Shown: positions 1 to 7,334 of the stretch, one piece after another
How the letters are laid out: each line of letters starts with the position of its first letter
How positions within the stretch are numbered: the first letter of the stretch is position 1
Assembly: GCA_018000995.1 (NCBI GenBank)
Contig: JAGNIU010000027.1
Coordinates: 1-40,648 of the forward strand
Origin: Bacteroidia bacterium
GTDB taxonomy: Bacteria; Bacteroidota; Bacteroidia; B-17B0; Aurantibacillaceae
Reading direction: 5' to 3'
DNA length: 40,648 bases
Program-made: the position numbers and the translations under genes
Notes under the pieces: model-generated
Database searches by the model: none
What the model was told of the DNA's origin: nothing
Seen by the model: only the letters and a program-made list of their open reading frames with translations

Positions 1-29
1 CTCATTAAAAACTAATAACTCGCTTTACA

Positions 30-515
30 ATGAATAAGAATAAATTATTGATATTCCTGATTGCCGGATTATTAATTTCGAATATCCTGCTTGTTGTATT
101 TATGATGAAAGGCAGAGGTCCCGGACATCATGGTCCACCGCCCCCTCATCATGGTGGTCCTCGCGATTTAATTATTGAACGTTTACATTTTGATGAATCA
201 CAAATTCAACAATTTGAAAAATTAATTCAGGAGCATCGTAAAAATTTGAGAACTGAAGATGAGGCTTTGCAGAATATTAAGACTACACTTTACAGCAATT
301 TAAAATCTGAAGAAAATAAAGCTGTTACAGATTCTTTAATCAACGCAATGGTGGCTATTCAAAATAAAATTGAACACGTACACTATTCGCATTTTGGGGA
401 CATAAAAAAAATATGCAAACCCGAGCAGCTTGAAGATTTTAACGAACTCGCTTCAGAACTATCACGCCTTTTTGGTCCGCCTAAAGGACCTCCTCCACAT
501 CATAAACCACATTAA
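30..515 (+). CDS. His/Pro-rich Spy/CpxP-like periplasmic protein
   Basis: A 161-residue protein with an N-terminal hydrophobic anchor or uncleaved signal (about residues 5-26). A Gly/His/Pro-rich stretch follows (about 29-44, with GHHGPPPPHHGG). A mostly helical middle part carries the L-x-L-x-x-x-Q-x-x-x-F pattern of Spy/CpxP/CnrR-like 'periplasmic heavy-metal sensor' proteins, and the tail is again His/Pro-rich (GPPPHHKPH). The family comprises periplasmic chaperones or metal-responsive regulators that often sit beside metal-stress genes. The His clusters at both ends suggest Cu/Ni/Zn binding, which is inference. Its stop lies two bases before the MbnP-like gene, so it is the first visible gene of a four-gene operon. 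The 29 bases before it are too few to show a promoter. Confidence 0.7.
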   Translation: MNKNKLLIFLIAGLLISNILLVVFMMKGRGPGHHGPPPPHHGGPRDLIIERLHFDESQIQQFEKLIQEHRKNLRTEDEALQNIKTTLYSNLKSEENKAVTDSLINAMVAIQNKIEHVHYSHFGDIKKICKPEQLEDFNELASELSRLFGPPKGPPPHHKPH

Positions 516-517
516 GC

Positions 518-1189
518 ATGCGTTTGCTTTTAGGTTTAAGCATTTTTATTTGTACAGCCTTTTGTTTTAAGACTGAACCAATCACAATTGTCTTTACTCC
601 AAAATTTGGTTCAGAAGTTTTAGTGCCGGAGAAAAATTATTTTCTTCCTGCAATTAATGATAGCGTAAGCATTAGCGTTTTCCGTTTTTATGTTTCTGAT
701 GTTTGTTTTTTAAAGAAAGGAAAAGTTGTATCCATTGATAAGAACCGTTTTCATTTATTGGATTTAGAAAATCAGTTAAAAATAAATATTCAATCCAATC
801 TCAAAGATTTTGATGCGATTCGTTTTAATATTGGTATTGACAGTACAACAAATTCCGGCGGTGTAAAAGGTGGCGACTTAGATCCCACCAAAAATATGTA
901 TTGGGCCTGGCAAAGCGGTTATATTAATTTTAAATTGGAAGGTAAATCTAAAGTCTGCAAAACAAGAAACAACGTTTTTCAATATCATATTGGCGGTTAT
1001 TCTTATCCTAATAATTCTTTACAAACAGTTACTATTCCTATAAACCATTCTGCTTCCATAAATATTAATTTCGATTTAGAAAAACTATTAAGTGGTATTG
1101 GACTCCAAACCACCAATGAAATTATGTCGCCAAGTGCTAAAGCGATGCAGGTTGCTAAATTGTATAAAACGGTTTTTGAAGCGCAATGA
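518..1189 (+). CDS. MbnP-family periplasmic copper-binding protein
   Basis: A 223-residue exported protein with an N-terminal signal at about residues 1-17. The core resembles the MbnP family: the pattern FNIGID (103-108), then GGVKGGDLDP, then MYWAWQSGY (127-135) with W129 and W131, followed by HIGGY at 157-161. In characterised MbnP/MopE-type proteins a tryptophan in this region is oxidised to kynurenine by the partner di-haem enzyme MbnH, and it helps form a copper site with histidines. The downstream gene encodes exactly that type of enzyme and overlaps by four bases (ATGA), which supports the pairing. Copper as the actual ligand, and modification of W129 or W131, are inferred. Confidence 0.78.
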   Translation: MRLLLGLSIFICTAFCFKTEPITIVFTPKFGSEVLVPEKNYFLPAINDSVSISVFRFYVSDVCFLKKGKVVSIDKNRFHLLDLENQLKINIQSNLKDFDAIRFNIGIDSTTNSGGVKGGDLDPTKNMYWAWQSGYINFKLEGKSKVCKTRNNVFQYHIGGYSYPNNSLQTVTIPINHSASININFDLEKLLSGIGLQTTNEIMSPSAKAMQVAKLYKTVFEAQ

Positions 1190-2220
1190 AATTAAAACTC
1201 TACATAGCGTTTTCCTTTTTTATAGTAGTTGGCTTCACGACTTTAAAAGTGTATCAATTAAATTATCCGTCGTATTTTCCTAAACCTAGTTACGATTTAA
1301 AAAACAATCCGCTTACCAAAGAGAAAACTGATTTAGGTAAAGCATTGTTCTACGATCCAATCCTCTCAAAGGATAATACCATTTCCTGCGCCTCTTGTCA
1401 CTCTTCTTATCAAGCCTTCGCACATACGGATCATCAATTGAGTCACGGCATAAACGATTTAATTGGAACCCGTAATGCCCCTGCTCTTTTTAATTTAGCT
1501 TGGCAAAATTCGTTTATGTGGGACGGCGCTGTAAATCATCTCGACGTACAAGCCCTCGCTCCTATTGCTCACGAAAAAGAAATGGCGGAGAAAATCGAAA
1601 ACGTTATCCATAAATTAAGGAACACTTCTCTTTATCCTAAATTATTCCTGAAGGCTTATAATGATACTGCTATAACTGGCGAACGCGTTTTAAAAGCGCT
1701 CTCACAATTTCAACTGACTTTAATTTCTGCAACAACAAAATACGACCGCGTTAAACAGAACAAAACTAAATTCACCGAGCAAGAACAAAAAGGTTATGAA
1801 TTATTTCTTGCCAATTGTAATTCTTGTCACACCGAACCACTTTTTTCCAATTACAGTTACGCGAATAATGGTTTAGGGGTTGATACTACTTTAAAAGATA
1901 TGGGACGTTACACCATTACAAAACAAAGCGCTGATAGTTTAAAGTTTAAGGTGCCGAGCCTTCGTAATATTTCTTATACCAGTCCATACATGCACGATGG
2001 TCGTTTTAATAAACTGAATCAAGTGTTGAACCACTATATTTCTATTAAAGACAGTAAAGTTCTCTCACCTGAACTAAAAAAGCCAATTCAATTGACCCCC
2101 AATCAAAAAACAGACTTAACCGCTTTCTTATTGACCTTAAATGACTCAGCATTTGTATTTAACCCCAAACATCAGTACCCCAAACAAATTTTAAAACCCG
2201 GCGAAGGAAACCGGAAATAA
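1186..2220 (+). CDS. MbnH/MauG-type di-haem cytochrome c peroxidase
   Basis: A 344-residue protein with an N-terminal membrane or signal segment (about 4-22). It has two haem c attachment sites, CASCH at 68-72 and CNSCH at 211-215, and a PYMHDGR segment (about 267-273) typical of bacterial di-haem peroxidases. The family includes CcpA peroxidases, MauG and MbnH. MbnH uses a high-valent di-haem state to oxidise tryptophan in MbnP. The start overlaps the stop of the MbnP-like gene by four bases, indicating translational coupling and a substrate-enzyme pair. It would act in the periplasm. A plain H2O2-detoxifying peroxidase is the alternative. I favour the MbnH role because of the neighbour. Confidence 0.85.
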   Translation: MKLKLYIAFSFFIVVGFTTLKVYQLNYPSYFPKPSYDLKNNPLTKEKTDLGKALFYDPILSKDNTISCASCHSSYQAFAHTDHQLSHGINDLIGTRNAPALFNLAWQNSFMWDGAVNHLDVQALAPIAHEKEMAEKIENVIHKLRNTSLYPKLFLKAYNDTAITGERVLKALSQFQLTLISATTKYDRVKQNKTKFTEQEQKGYELFLANCNSCHTEPLFSNYSYANNGLGVDTTLKDMGRYTITKQSADSLKFKVPSLRNISYTSPYMHDGRFNKLNQVLNHYISIKDSKVLSPELKKPIQLTPNQKTDLTAFLLTLNDSAFVFNPKHQYPKQILKPGEGNRK

Positions 2221-2251
2221 CCTCGTCTAATATTATTATAAACCAAATACT

Positions 2252-3607
2252 ATGAAAAAACTACTTTATACAACAGGATTATTAATGACAGCTTTATTTA
2301 CACAAGCGCAGTTAAGTCCTGCCGTTACATCTTGGTTACAAAATACCACTGTAACAGGGAAATACTATATACAAAGTAATTTCACGCCTCAAAACAATAG
2401 TATTTTGGTGAATTGTCAAACTGTACAATACTCCGCTAACAATGTTTATGTAAGTACTAAAGGTGTGCCTAGTTATACAACAGGACCTTTTTTAGATGGT
2501 AATCCGTCTAATGCAACAAATCAAAATGCGATTTTCAGATTTCCTTTAGCGCCTGTACAAAACACCAATACACCAACAGCAACTACACCGGGAAACATTG
2601 GTGTATTTATTAATGGTGTGGCGATGTTTGATTACCGTGATGGCGTTTCATGGCAAAATTCAACAGGAACATTAAAAGGTGGTCCGTTAGGCGGAACAGG
2701 CGATGGCGTTTGGAACCGCGATGCAATTCCTGCAGAGAAAGCAGGATTTGATTGTGCAAAAGGACATCCTGCTATGGGAAATTATCATCATCATCAAAAC
2801 CCAAGTGCATTTAAATTAGATATTAGTGTTACATCAACCATTTGCTCACTTTATAATTCAGATGGTTTATATGTGATTGATAGCACTCAACATTCTCCAT
2901 TAATTGGTTATGCTTATGATGGCTTTCCTGTTTACGGCGCTTATGGTTATAAGAATACAAATGGTACAGGCGGAATTGTGAGAATGAAATCAAGTTTCTC
3001 TTTACGCAACATAACAGTACGTAATACACTTTACACAAGTACTACTGTTGTAACAGCGGGACCAAATGTTAGTACTACTTATCCATTAGGTTATTTTAAA
3101 GAAGATTATCAATTCAATACACCGGCAGGACCTGATTATTTAGATATTCATAACGGCCGTTTTTGTGTAACACCTGAATATCCTGCAGGAACTTATTGTT
3201 ATTTTGCTACTGTGGATGCGAATTGGAATTCATATTATCCTTATTTAGTTGGACCAACGTTTTATGGCGTATATGCCAACCGTAAAGTGACTTCAGTAAG
3301 CGAACCTGTAACAACTTATACTTACGCAGCAGGAATTAACGAACAAGATTTTAATAACCTTAGTGTTTCTGTGTATCCAAACCCAAGTAATGAAATTGTT
3401 GCCGTGCAAGTTGGAAACTTAGTAAAAGACGCTTTACAAGTTGACTTAATTGATGTATCAGGAAAAATTATTAGAACTACCGAAATTAACGCCGGACAAA
3501 CCATTGCCTTCTTTGATTTGCAAACTGTTTACGCCGGAATTTATTTCATAAAAATCTCAAACGGAAATAATAATACGACACGGAAAATTGTTGTGACGAA
3601 GGATTAG
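2252..3607 (+). CDS. YHYH-domain secreted protein with T9SS sorting domain
   Basis: A 451-residue protein with a clear signal peptide (cleavage after about residue 20, TQAQ). The central part matches the YHYH domain: GNYHHHQNP at 176-184 is the signature, here Y-H-H-H, followed by GYAYDGFPVYGAYGY (219-233) and the Cys/Tyr-rich NGRFCVTPEYPAGTYCYF (301-318). The C-terminus (about 369-451, starting SVSVYPNPSN) is a type IX secretion system type A sorting domain, so the protein is exported across the outer membrane and probably surface-attached. The biochemical role of the YHYH domain is not established. The conserved His and Tyr residues suggest metal binding, and its place 31 bases after the MbnH-like gene suggests a link to copper handling. 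Confidence 0.85.
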   Translation: MKKLLYTTGLLMTALFTQAQLSPAVTSWLQNTTVTGKYYIQSNFTPQNNSILVNCQTVQYSANNVYVSTKGVPSYTTGPFLDGNPSNATNQNAIFRFPLAPVQNTNTPTATTPGNIGVFINGVAMFDYRDGVSWQNSTGTLKGGPLGGTGDGVWNRDAIPAEKAGFDCAKGHPAMGNYHHHQNPSAFKLDISVTSTICSLYNSDGLYVIDSTQHSPLIGYAYDGFPVYGAYGYKNTNGTGGIVRMKSSFSLRNITVRNTLYTSTTVVTAGPNVSTTYPLGYFKEDYQFNTPAGPDYLDIHNGRFCVTPEYPAGTYCYFATVDANWNSYYPYLVGPTFYGVYANRKVTSVSEPVTTYTYAAGINEQDFNNLSVSVYPNPSNEIVAVQVGNLVKDALQVDLIDVSGKIIRTTEINAGQTIAFFDLQTVYAGIYFIKISNGNNNTTRKIVVTKD

Positions 3608-3610
3608 GGA

Positions 3611-3660
3611 TAACGTTTTGTGCATTGAAGTGTGCGACCGTCCACAGCACAGTGGAATGT
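3611..3660 (-). repeat. attC-like cassette boundary A
   Basis: This short segment separates the YHYH gene from the accessory island. Read on the minus strand it ends in CAAAACGTTATCCC, the same AAAACGTTA core found at 4397-4405 and, with one extra C, at 6339-6348. It contains a small hairpin: TCCAC at 3641-3645 pairs with GTGGA at 3652-3656. It lies just 3' of the last minus-strand accessory gene, where an integron cassette would carry its recombination site. It is much shorter than the element at 6339-6515, so it may be a degenerate or partial site. Confidence 0.4.
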
Positions 3661-3665
3661 GTAGT

Positions 3666-4382
3666 TTATTTAATTAACCTAACAATTCCTATTGCAGCAA
3701 TAGTACTGATTACACATGCTTCAGCAAGCATTGAATTTGCTTTTAAATCGTGAGTTAGTTTATTTGCAAGATCAATAGATTTTTCTGCAGTTGTAATTAT
3801 TGAAACTGCAAAATCACGGAGTTCTTTATTTTCTTGACCACTAAGTTCATGTTTAATATATGTGTGGAGTCGGTTTTTAAATTTCCCTTCAGAAACATCA
3901 ATAGTTTTATCTTCAGGGATATGCTTAGTTGAATCGAAGACAATATTAGAAATATTCTGCAATAATGTTCTTGAGGTATTGCCAATATTTTGAAAGTCCA
4001 CAGTATTTTGGGCAGTACGAAGAAGATTTAGTAAATGATTTTGAGAGTTATTAATATTTTCCCAAGGAGTTAGAACTGTTGTATAATTGTTTTTTAATAT
4101 TTGAAATTTCCCTAAGTCTGGTTTTACGTAAATCATCATACTATTATAATCAGATATCTTATGAATAGTATTAGCAATTATCTTTTTTATACTTTCTACT
4201 TGATTACCTAACTTTTTATATAATTCAGGATCGAGATAGAATATCATTTCTGAAGTCCGCCCTAAAAATCCATTCCTAATGAAAATTTCTGAATGGCGGA
4301 TAAAGTTCACGAACAATTCGTTACCAGGATTATCGTAATAGTGTAATAAATATTGATATGTTTTTTCGTCTATTTTTTCCAT
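3666..4382 (-). CDS. Unknown protein, predicted C-terminal membrane segment
   Basis: A 238-residue protein that I do not recognise. No signal peptide is visible. It is Asn/Ile/Lys-rich and looks helical. The last 25 residues contain an uncharged Ala/Ile/Val-rich stretch (about 214-235), which may be a membrane anchor or a buried helix. It starts with ATG at 4382 and lies downstream of the ATPase-Toprim gene on the same strand, but 146 bases of cassette-boundary sequence separate the two, so they may not form a functional pair. The location in a cassette-like island suggests an accessory role, possibly defence. The sequence itself shows no catalytic motif. Confidence 0.6.
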   Translation of the reverse strand: MEKIDEKTYQYLLHYYDNPGNELFVNFIRHSEIFIRNGFLGRTSEMIFYLDPELYKKLGNQVESIKKIIANTIHKISDYNSMMIYVKPDLGKFQILKNNYTTVLTPWENINNSQNHLLNLLRTAQNTVDFQNIGNTSRTLLQNISNIVFDSTKHIPEDKTIDVSEGKFKNRLHTYIKHELSGQENKELRDFAVSIITTAEKSIDLANKLTHDLKANSMLAEACVISTIAAIGIVRLIK

Positions 4383-4396
4383 TTATAAATTAAGCA

Positions 4397-4528
4397 TAAC
4401 GTTTTCGGGAGTTGATTTGGTGGGTTTATGATATCGAAAACTTTCTCACTACGCCAAAGTTAATTAATTGCTCAAATGTTTCTATTACCACTACCTGACC
4501 ACTAACGCAAAACCCGTTTTAGCGGTAG
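4397..4528 (-). repeat. attC-like cassette boundary B
   Basis: A non-coding spacer between the two accessory genes. Read on the minus strand it starts just after the ATPase stop with a hairpin: ACTACC pairs with GGTAGT, enclosing CGCTAA/TTAGTG, with a short AAAAC/GTTTT stem inside. It ends in GAAAACGTTATGC a few bases before the next start codon. The AAAACGTTATGC end matches the analogous end of boundary A and resembles the GTTRRRY core of integron attC sites (not a perfect fit). The hairpin near 4500-4530 may also act as a transcription terminator for the ATPase gene. Confidence 0.45.
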
Positions 4529-6307
4529 TTATTTTATTTTCATTATTGTCTCGAATACTTGCCTTGGCGTAAAATGTGGGTAGTCATTTATTACTTTTTC
4601 TATAACATCTTTTTTTAGAGAGTCTTCTCTTTGATAGGAATTTAAAAATGGATATTTACTTTTGTAAAGTGACTCCAAATCATGTCCTTGGTGCAGATTG
4701 AATTCTTGAGTAAGATTTAATGTCCAGCCATTTTGAAGATAATAAGGCTTAATATTCACTGAAAATAATCCTAGGTTAGTCAATACTTTTTCAATTATTA
4801 TTTGAGCATCTAATTGTGTAAGATTGTTAATGTCTGAATAATTTGAATATGGAGTTAAAGCAAAATCAGAAAAATTCAGCTTTCTTTCTCTAAGAAAGAG
4901 TAAACCCATCAATAATGGGTCAAGTAAATAATTTTCGATAGCGTATCTTTCATTTTCACCAAGTACAACTATTCTTCCTTTAGAAGAATTTGTATTATCC
5001 CAGTCAATAATTCCATAAACTTGGTCATTCCCATTATTAGAAAGATTATTAACTACGTCAATTACATCGGTACAATTTGAACCGTTTGATGTTCTTGTTG
5101 GTAAGAAAACAGGTTCAGAATGCAATGGTTCAATTCGAGAGTATATATTAGTTAATAGTTCGTAGTAATTAACGTCATATTTACTTTCAACAAAAACTTG
5201 TCTTCTTCTATCATTTGATATTTTAAGAAATGGGATGTCTGAAGAAAGGATTTCTACAGCCTGTTGAGTTGGTATTTTAGTTGGAATATTATTGCCTCTT
5301 ATCATTTGATAAATTGCAATACCATCAGATGCAATTATTGTCGTAGGAGAATGAGTTGAAATTACAGTCGGGATTTTGTTTTCAAGAACAATATTATTAT
5401 TAAGAACATCTACCATCTTTTTTGACATTGATGGATGTAATCCAGCGTCAGGCTCGTCAAGTAATAATATGTCAGGCTTTCCTGAATCGCCGCCTGTATT
5501 ATAGATTGCAAGAGCAAGTGACATTAGTACTTTTTCGCCCGTTGATAAATCCATAGAGCTAATTTCAAAACCATGAGTTCTATCTTTTAATTTGAAATTA
5601 AAATTTGATTCTAACCTCGTTCCTACAGGACTATTGACTTCATAAGGAATATTTGTTTCGAGAAGAATTTTATTTACAAAGTCCCATGGAGGTATTCCAA
5701 AGCTATTTTCAAATTCAGCTTTTGTAAGAACTGCCTTAGAAGTAGCGTTTCCTTTTGATTGATAGTATTCATTGATATTATTTTCTTCTTGTCTTTTATG
5801 ATAATTCTTGAAAATTAGAGCAAATTGGGCAGTGAAAAAATCATTTTGTCCCATAAAGGAGATGTCAAAACTATCTGCAAAATCATCTTCAGTTAATTTG
5901 TCCCATGCTTTTTTTGTGAGTTCAAACGTCTTGTCAATATATCTTTTCAGATTCTGGTCACCGATATGTTGAAATAACCTATTTAAGTTATGGTTTTGAG
6001 TAGGCTCGCCTAAGATATTTTGTTTCGCTCCTTTGTAGGAGTTCCAAGAATTTTTAATGTGTTGAATAATCGAATTAGGGTCGCAAGTTTCCGCAATATT
6101 TGGATTAAGCCCGTTGAACCCAATATATCTTATGTTTTTTACAAGAGCGCCATTTAAAAAAACTTGCGATTTTCTATTGTCAGCCATTGCTTCCAATAAA
6201 TGAGTTTTTCCACTTCCATTTTTACCTGTCAATACAGAAAAGTCTGGAAGACTAAAGTCACATGGAGGTTCTATTGACTTGTGCTTTTGAATTATTTTAA
6301 TTTCCAT
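4529..6307 (-). CDS. ABC/AAA ATPase fused to Toprim-like (OLD/DUF4435-type) nuclease domain
   Basis: A 592-residue single-gene ATPase-nuclease candidate. The N-terminal two-thirds is an SMC/ABC-type ATPase: Walker A GKNGSGKT (28-35), signature LSTGEK (254-259), Walker B with D-loop ILLLDEPDAGLH (280-291) and H-loop STHS (317-320). A Toprim-like region follows: VFVESKYD with E374, then IIDWDN with D435 and D437, then AIENYL with E458. This E...DxD...E arrangement is what OLD-family and DUF4435 nucleases use to bind metal. Related proteins work in anti-phage defence (OLD, GajA of Gabija, AriA/AriB of PARIS, retron effectors). No helicase, reverse transcriptase or antitoxin gene lies next to it. 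It sits between two cassette-like boundaries, which fits a mobile defence gene. Cleavage activity is inferred. Confidence 0.8.
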   Translation of the reverse strand: MEIKIIQKHKSIEPPCDFSLPDFSVLTGKNGSGKTHLLEAMADNRKSQVFLNGALVKNIRYIGFNGLNPNIAETCDPNSIIQHIKNSWNSYKGAKQNILGEPTQNHNLNRLFQHIGDQNLKRYIDKTFELTKKAWDKLTEDDFADSFDISFMGQNDFFTAQFALIFKNYHKRQEENNINEYYQSKGNATSKAVLTKAEFENSFGIPPWDFVNKILLETNIPYEVNSPVGTRLESNFNFKLKDRTHGFEISSMDLSTGEKVLMSLALAIYNTGGDSGKPDILLLDEPDAGLHPSMSKKMVDVLNNNIVLENKIPTVISTHSPTTIIASDGIAIYQMIRGNNIPTKIPTQQAVEILSSDIPFLKISNDRRRQVFVESKYDVNYYELLTNIYSRIEPLHSEPVFLPTRTSNGSNCTDVIDVVNNLSNNGNDQVYGIIDWDNTNSSKGRIVVLGENERYAIENYLLDPLLMGLLFLRERKLNFSDFALTPYSNYSDINNLTQLDAQIIIEKVLTNLGLFSVNIKPYYLQNGWTLNLTQEFNLHQGHDLESLYKSKYPFLNSYQREDSLKKDVIEKVINDYPHFTPRQVFETIMKIK

Positions 6308-6338
6308 TTTTATTCTAGTGTCACTTTATAATTACCGC

Positions 6339-6515
6339 TAACGGTTTTACAGCTGGCAATAGGCGGGCTTTTAAATACTCAACCGTCTACACCCTAAATT
6401 GTTTATTTAAAGATACCAAACAAAATTAGCGGCTGCAAATAAATTTCCACCGTCGGCGGTCAAATTTTAAGCGAAAAATTTAGGTCAGCCCGCTGATGCG
6501 AATTTGGTGTTATGG
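6339..6515 (-). repeat. attC-like cassette boundary C with inverted arms
   Basis: A 177-base non-coding element between the ATPase gene and the next accessory gene. The inner arms are perfect: GCGGGCT at 6363-6369 and AGCCCGC at 6487-6493, with GCAAT/ATGC bases extending the stem imperfectly. On the plus strand the outer ends read GCTAACGGTTTT (6337-6348) and GTTATGG (6509-6515), approximating the RYYYAAC and GTTRRRY ends of an integron attC site. Its size is in the range of long attC sites such as Vibrio repeats. On the minus strand it ends AAAACCGTTAGC, related to boundaries A and B. I have not folded it. Confidence 0.5.
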
Positions 6516-6555
6516 GTTGTGCGCCAGATACAGATTACATTTTGCTTGTCCGTTG

Positions 6556-7203
6556 TCATTTGCGATTACCTCTCAAGTCTGTTAGATGGTCTTGCAATTT
6601 AATAGCTGATTTGTCACTATCAATTTCAATTGTTTCTGGTTGATGTTGCCCGTGATAACGCAAAACCACAGAGCTGTCTATCGCCTCAATTTTTTTGATG
6701 TCTCTCGAAATGATTTGCACAGTTCTACTTTTTTTTCCTTGTGCGTTGATATTAAGTTTAATTATATTTTTTGATGTGATAATAAATATTATTACGGTCG
6801 GCGTCTCAGTTACATTTATATAAACTAAATCTTTTTCGCCAATTGTTTCTGCGGCAAAATGGTCAGGAGTTTTTTCTATTAGTGTTTTTACATTGTTAAA
6901 CCTATCCGTCCAATAAGCCCAAAACTTTTCATAGAAGTCATCACGGTCATAACGAATTCTCTCTCGCATGAAAGTTCTTTGAATAAGAACCATACTTAAA
7001 TAATAAAGAATGTCTGTTTTGTCGGGAAGTTCATGTTGCTGCCATGAATAACGTTGGCTCATGTCGTTTAGAACACTTTCTTGCGATGGAGAAAGCTTGA
7101 ACACTTTATTAAAGTCGTTTGGATTAAGATTGAAAAGCAACCCTTCGTCTGCGTTTTCAATGAACTGCTGTCGAACAGTTGCGATTATTTTATTTTTCTC
7201 CAT
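6556..7203 (-). CDS. Unknown accessory protein
   Basis: A protein of 215 residues from the ATG at 7203. An in-frame TTG at 7230 would add nine residues (MAYKYILTD). I prefer the ATG because neither start has a visible ribosome site and ATG is the stronger codon. The first 115 or so residues look helical and charged, with many aromatic and Arg residues (for example FYEKFWAYWTDRF). The second half alternates short beta-like strands (VYINVTETPTVIIFIIT, KIEAIDSSVVLRYHG) and could be a small barrel or PH-like fold. I recognise no family. It lies in the cassette-like island, upstream of boundary C, on the same strand as the ATPase gene. Confidence 0.6.
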   Translation of the reverse strand: MEKNKIIATVRQQFIENADEGLLFNLNPNDFNKVFKLSPSQESVLNDMSQRYSWQQHELPDKTDILYYLSMVLIQRTFMRERIRYDRDDFYEKFWAYWTDRFNNVKTLIEKTPDHFAAETIGEKDLVYINVTETPTVIIFIITSKNIIKLNINAQGKKSRTVQIISRDIKKIEAIDSSVVLRYHGQHQPETIEIDSDKSAIKLQDHLTDLRGNRK

Positions 7204-7334
7204 GTCCGTTAAAATGTATTTGTATGCCAAAATTTTGTCGCCGTATTACCTATAACTCCCATTTAGGACTTAAAATCATCCTTAGTGCGCTATTTTTGCA
7301 GGCTTGAGGAAGTTTATCATCCTTATCCTCATTT

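Noticed and set aside
1..29. Tail of an upstream gene
   Set aside because: Reading CTC ATT AAA AAC TAA would give a four-residue end, but 29 bases cannot support a call.
1092..1283. 63-codon ORF across the MbnP/MbnH junction
   Set aside because: It overlaps two real genes in another frame and lacks a motif.
4529..6307. Full Gabija or PARIS system
   Set aside because: Gabija needs a GajB helicase next to it and two-gene PARIS a separate DUF4435 gene. Neither is present, so only the single fused protein is claimed.
3666..7230. Prophage or insertion sequence
   Set aside because: No integrase, transposase, terminal inverted repeats or phage structural gene is visible. The cassette-like spacing explains the layout better.
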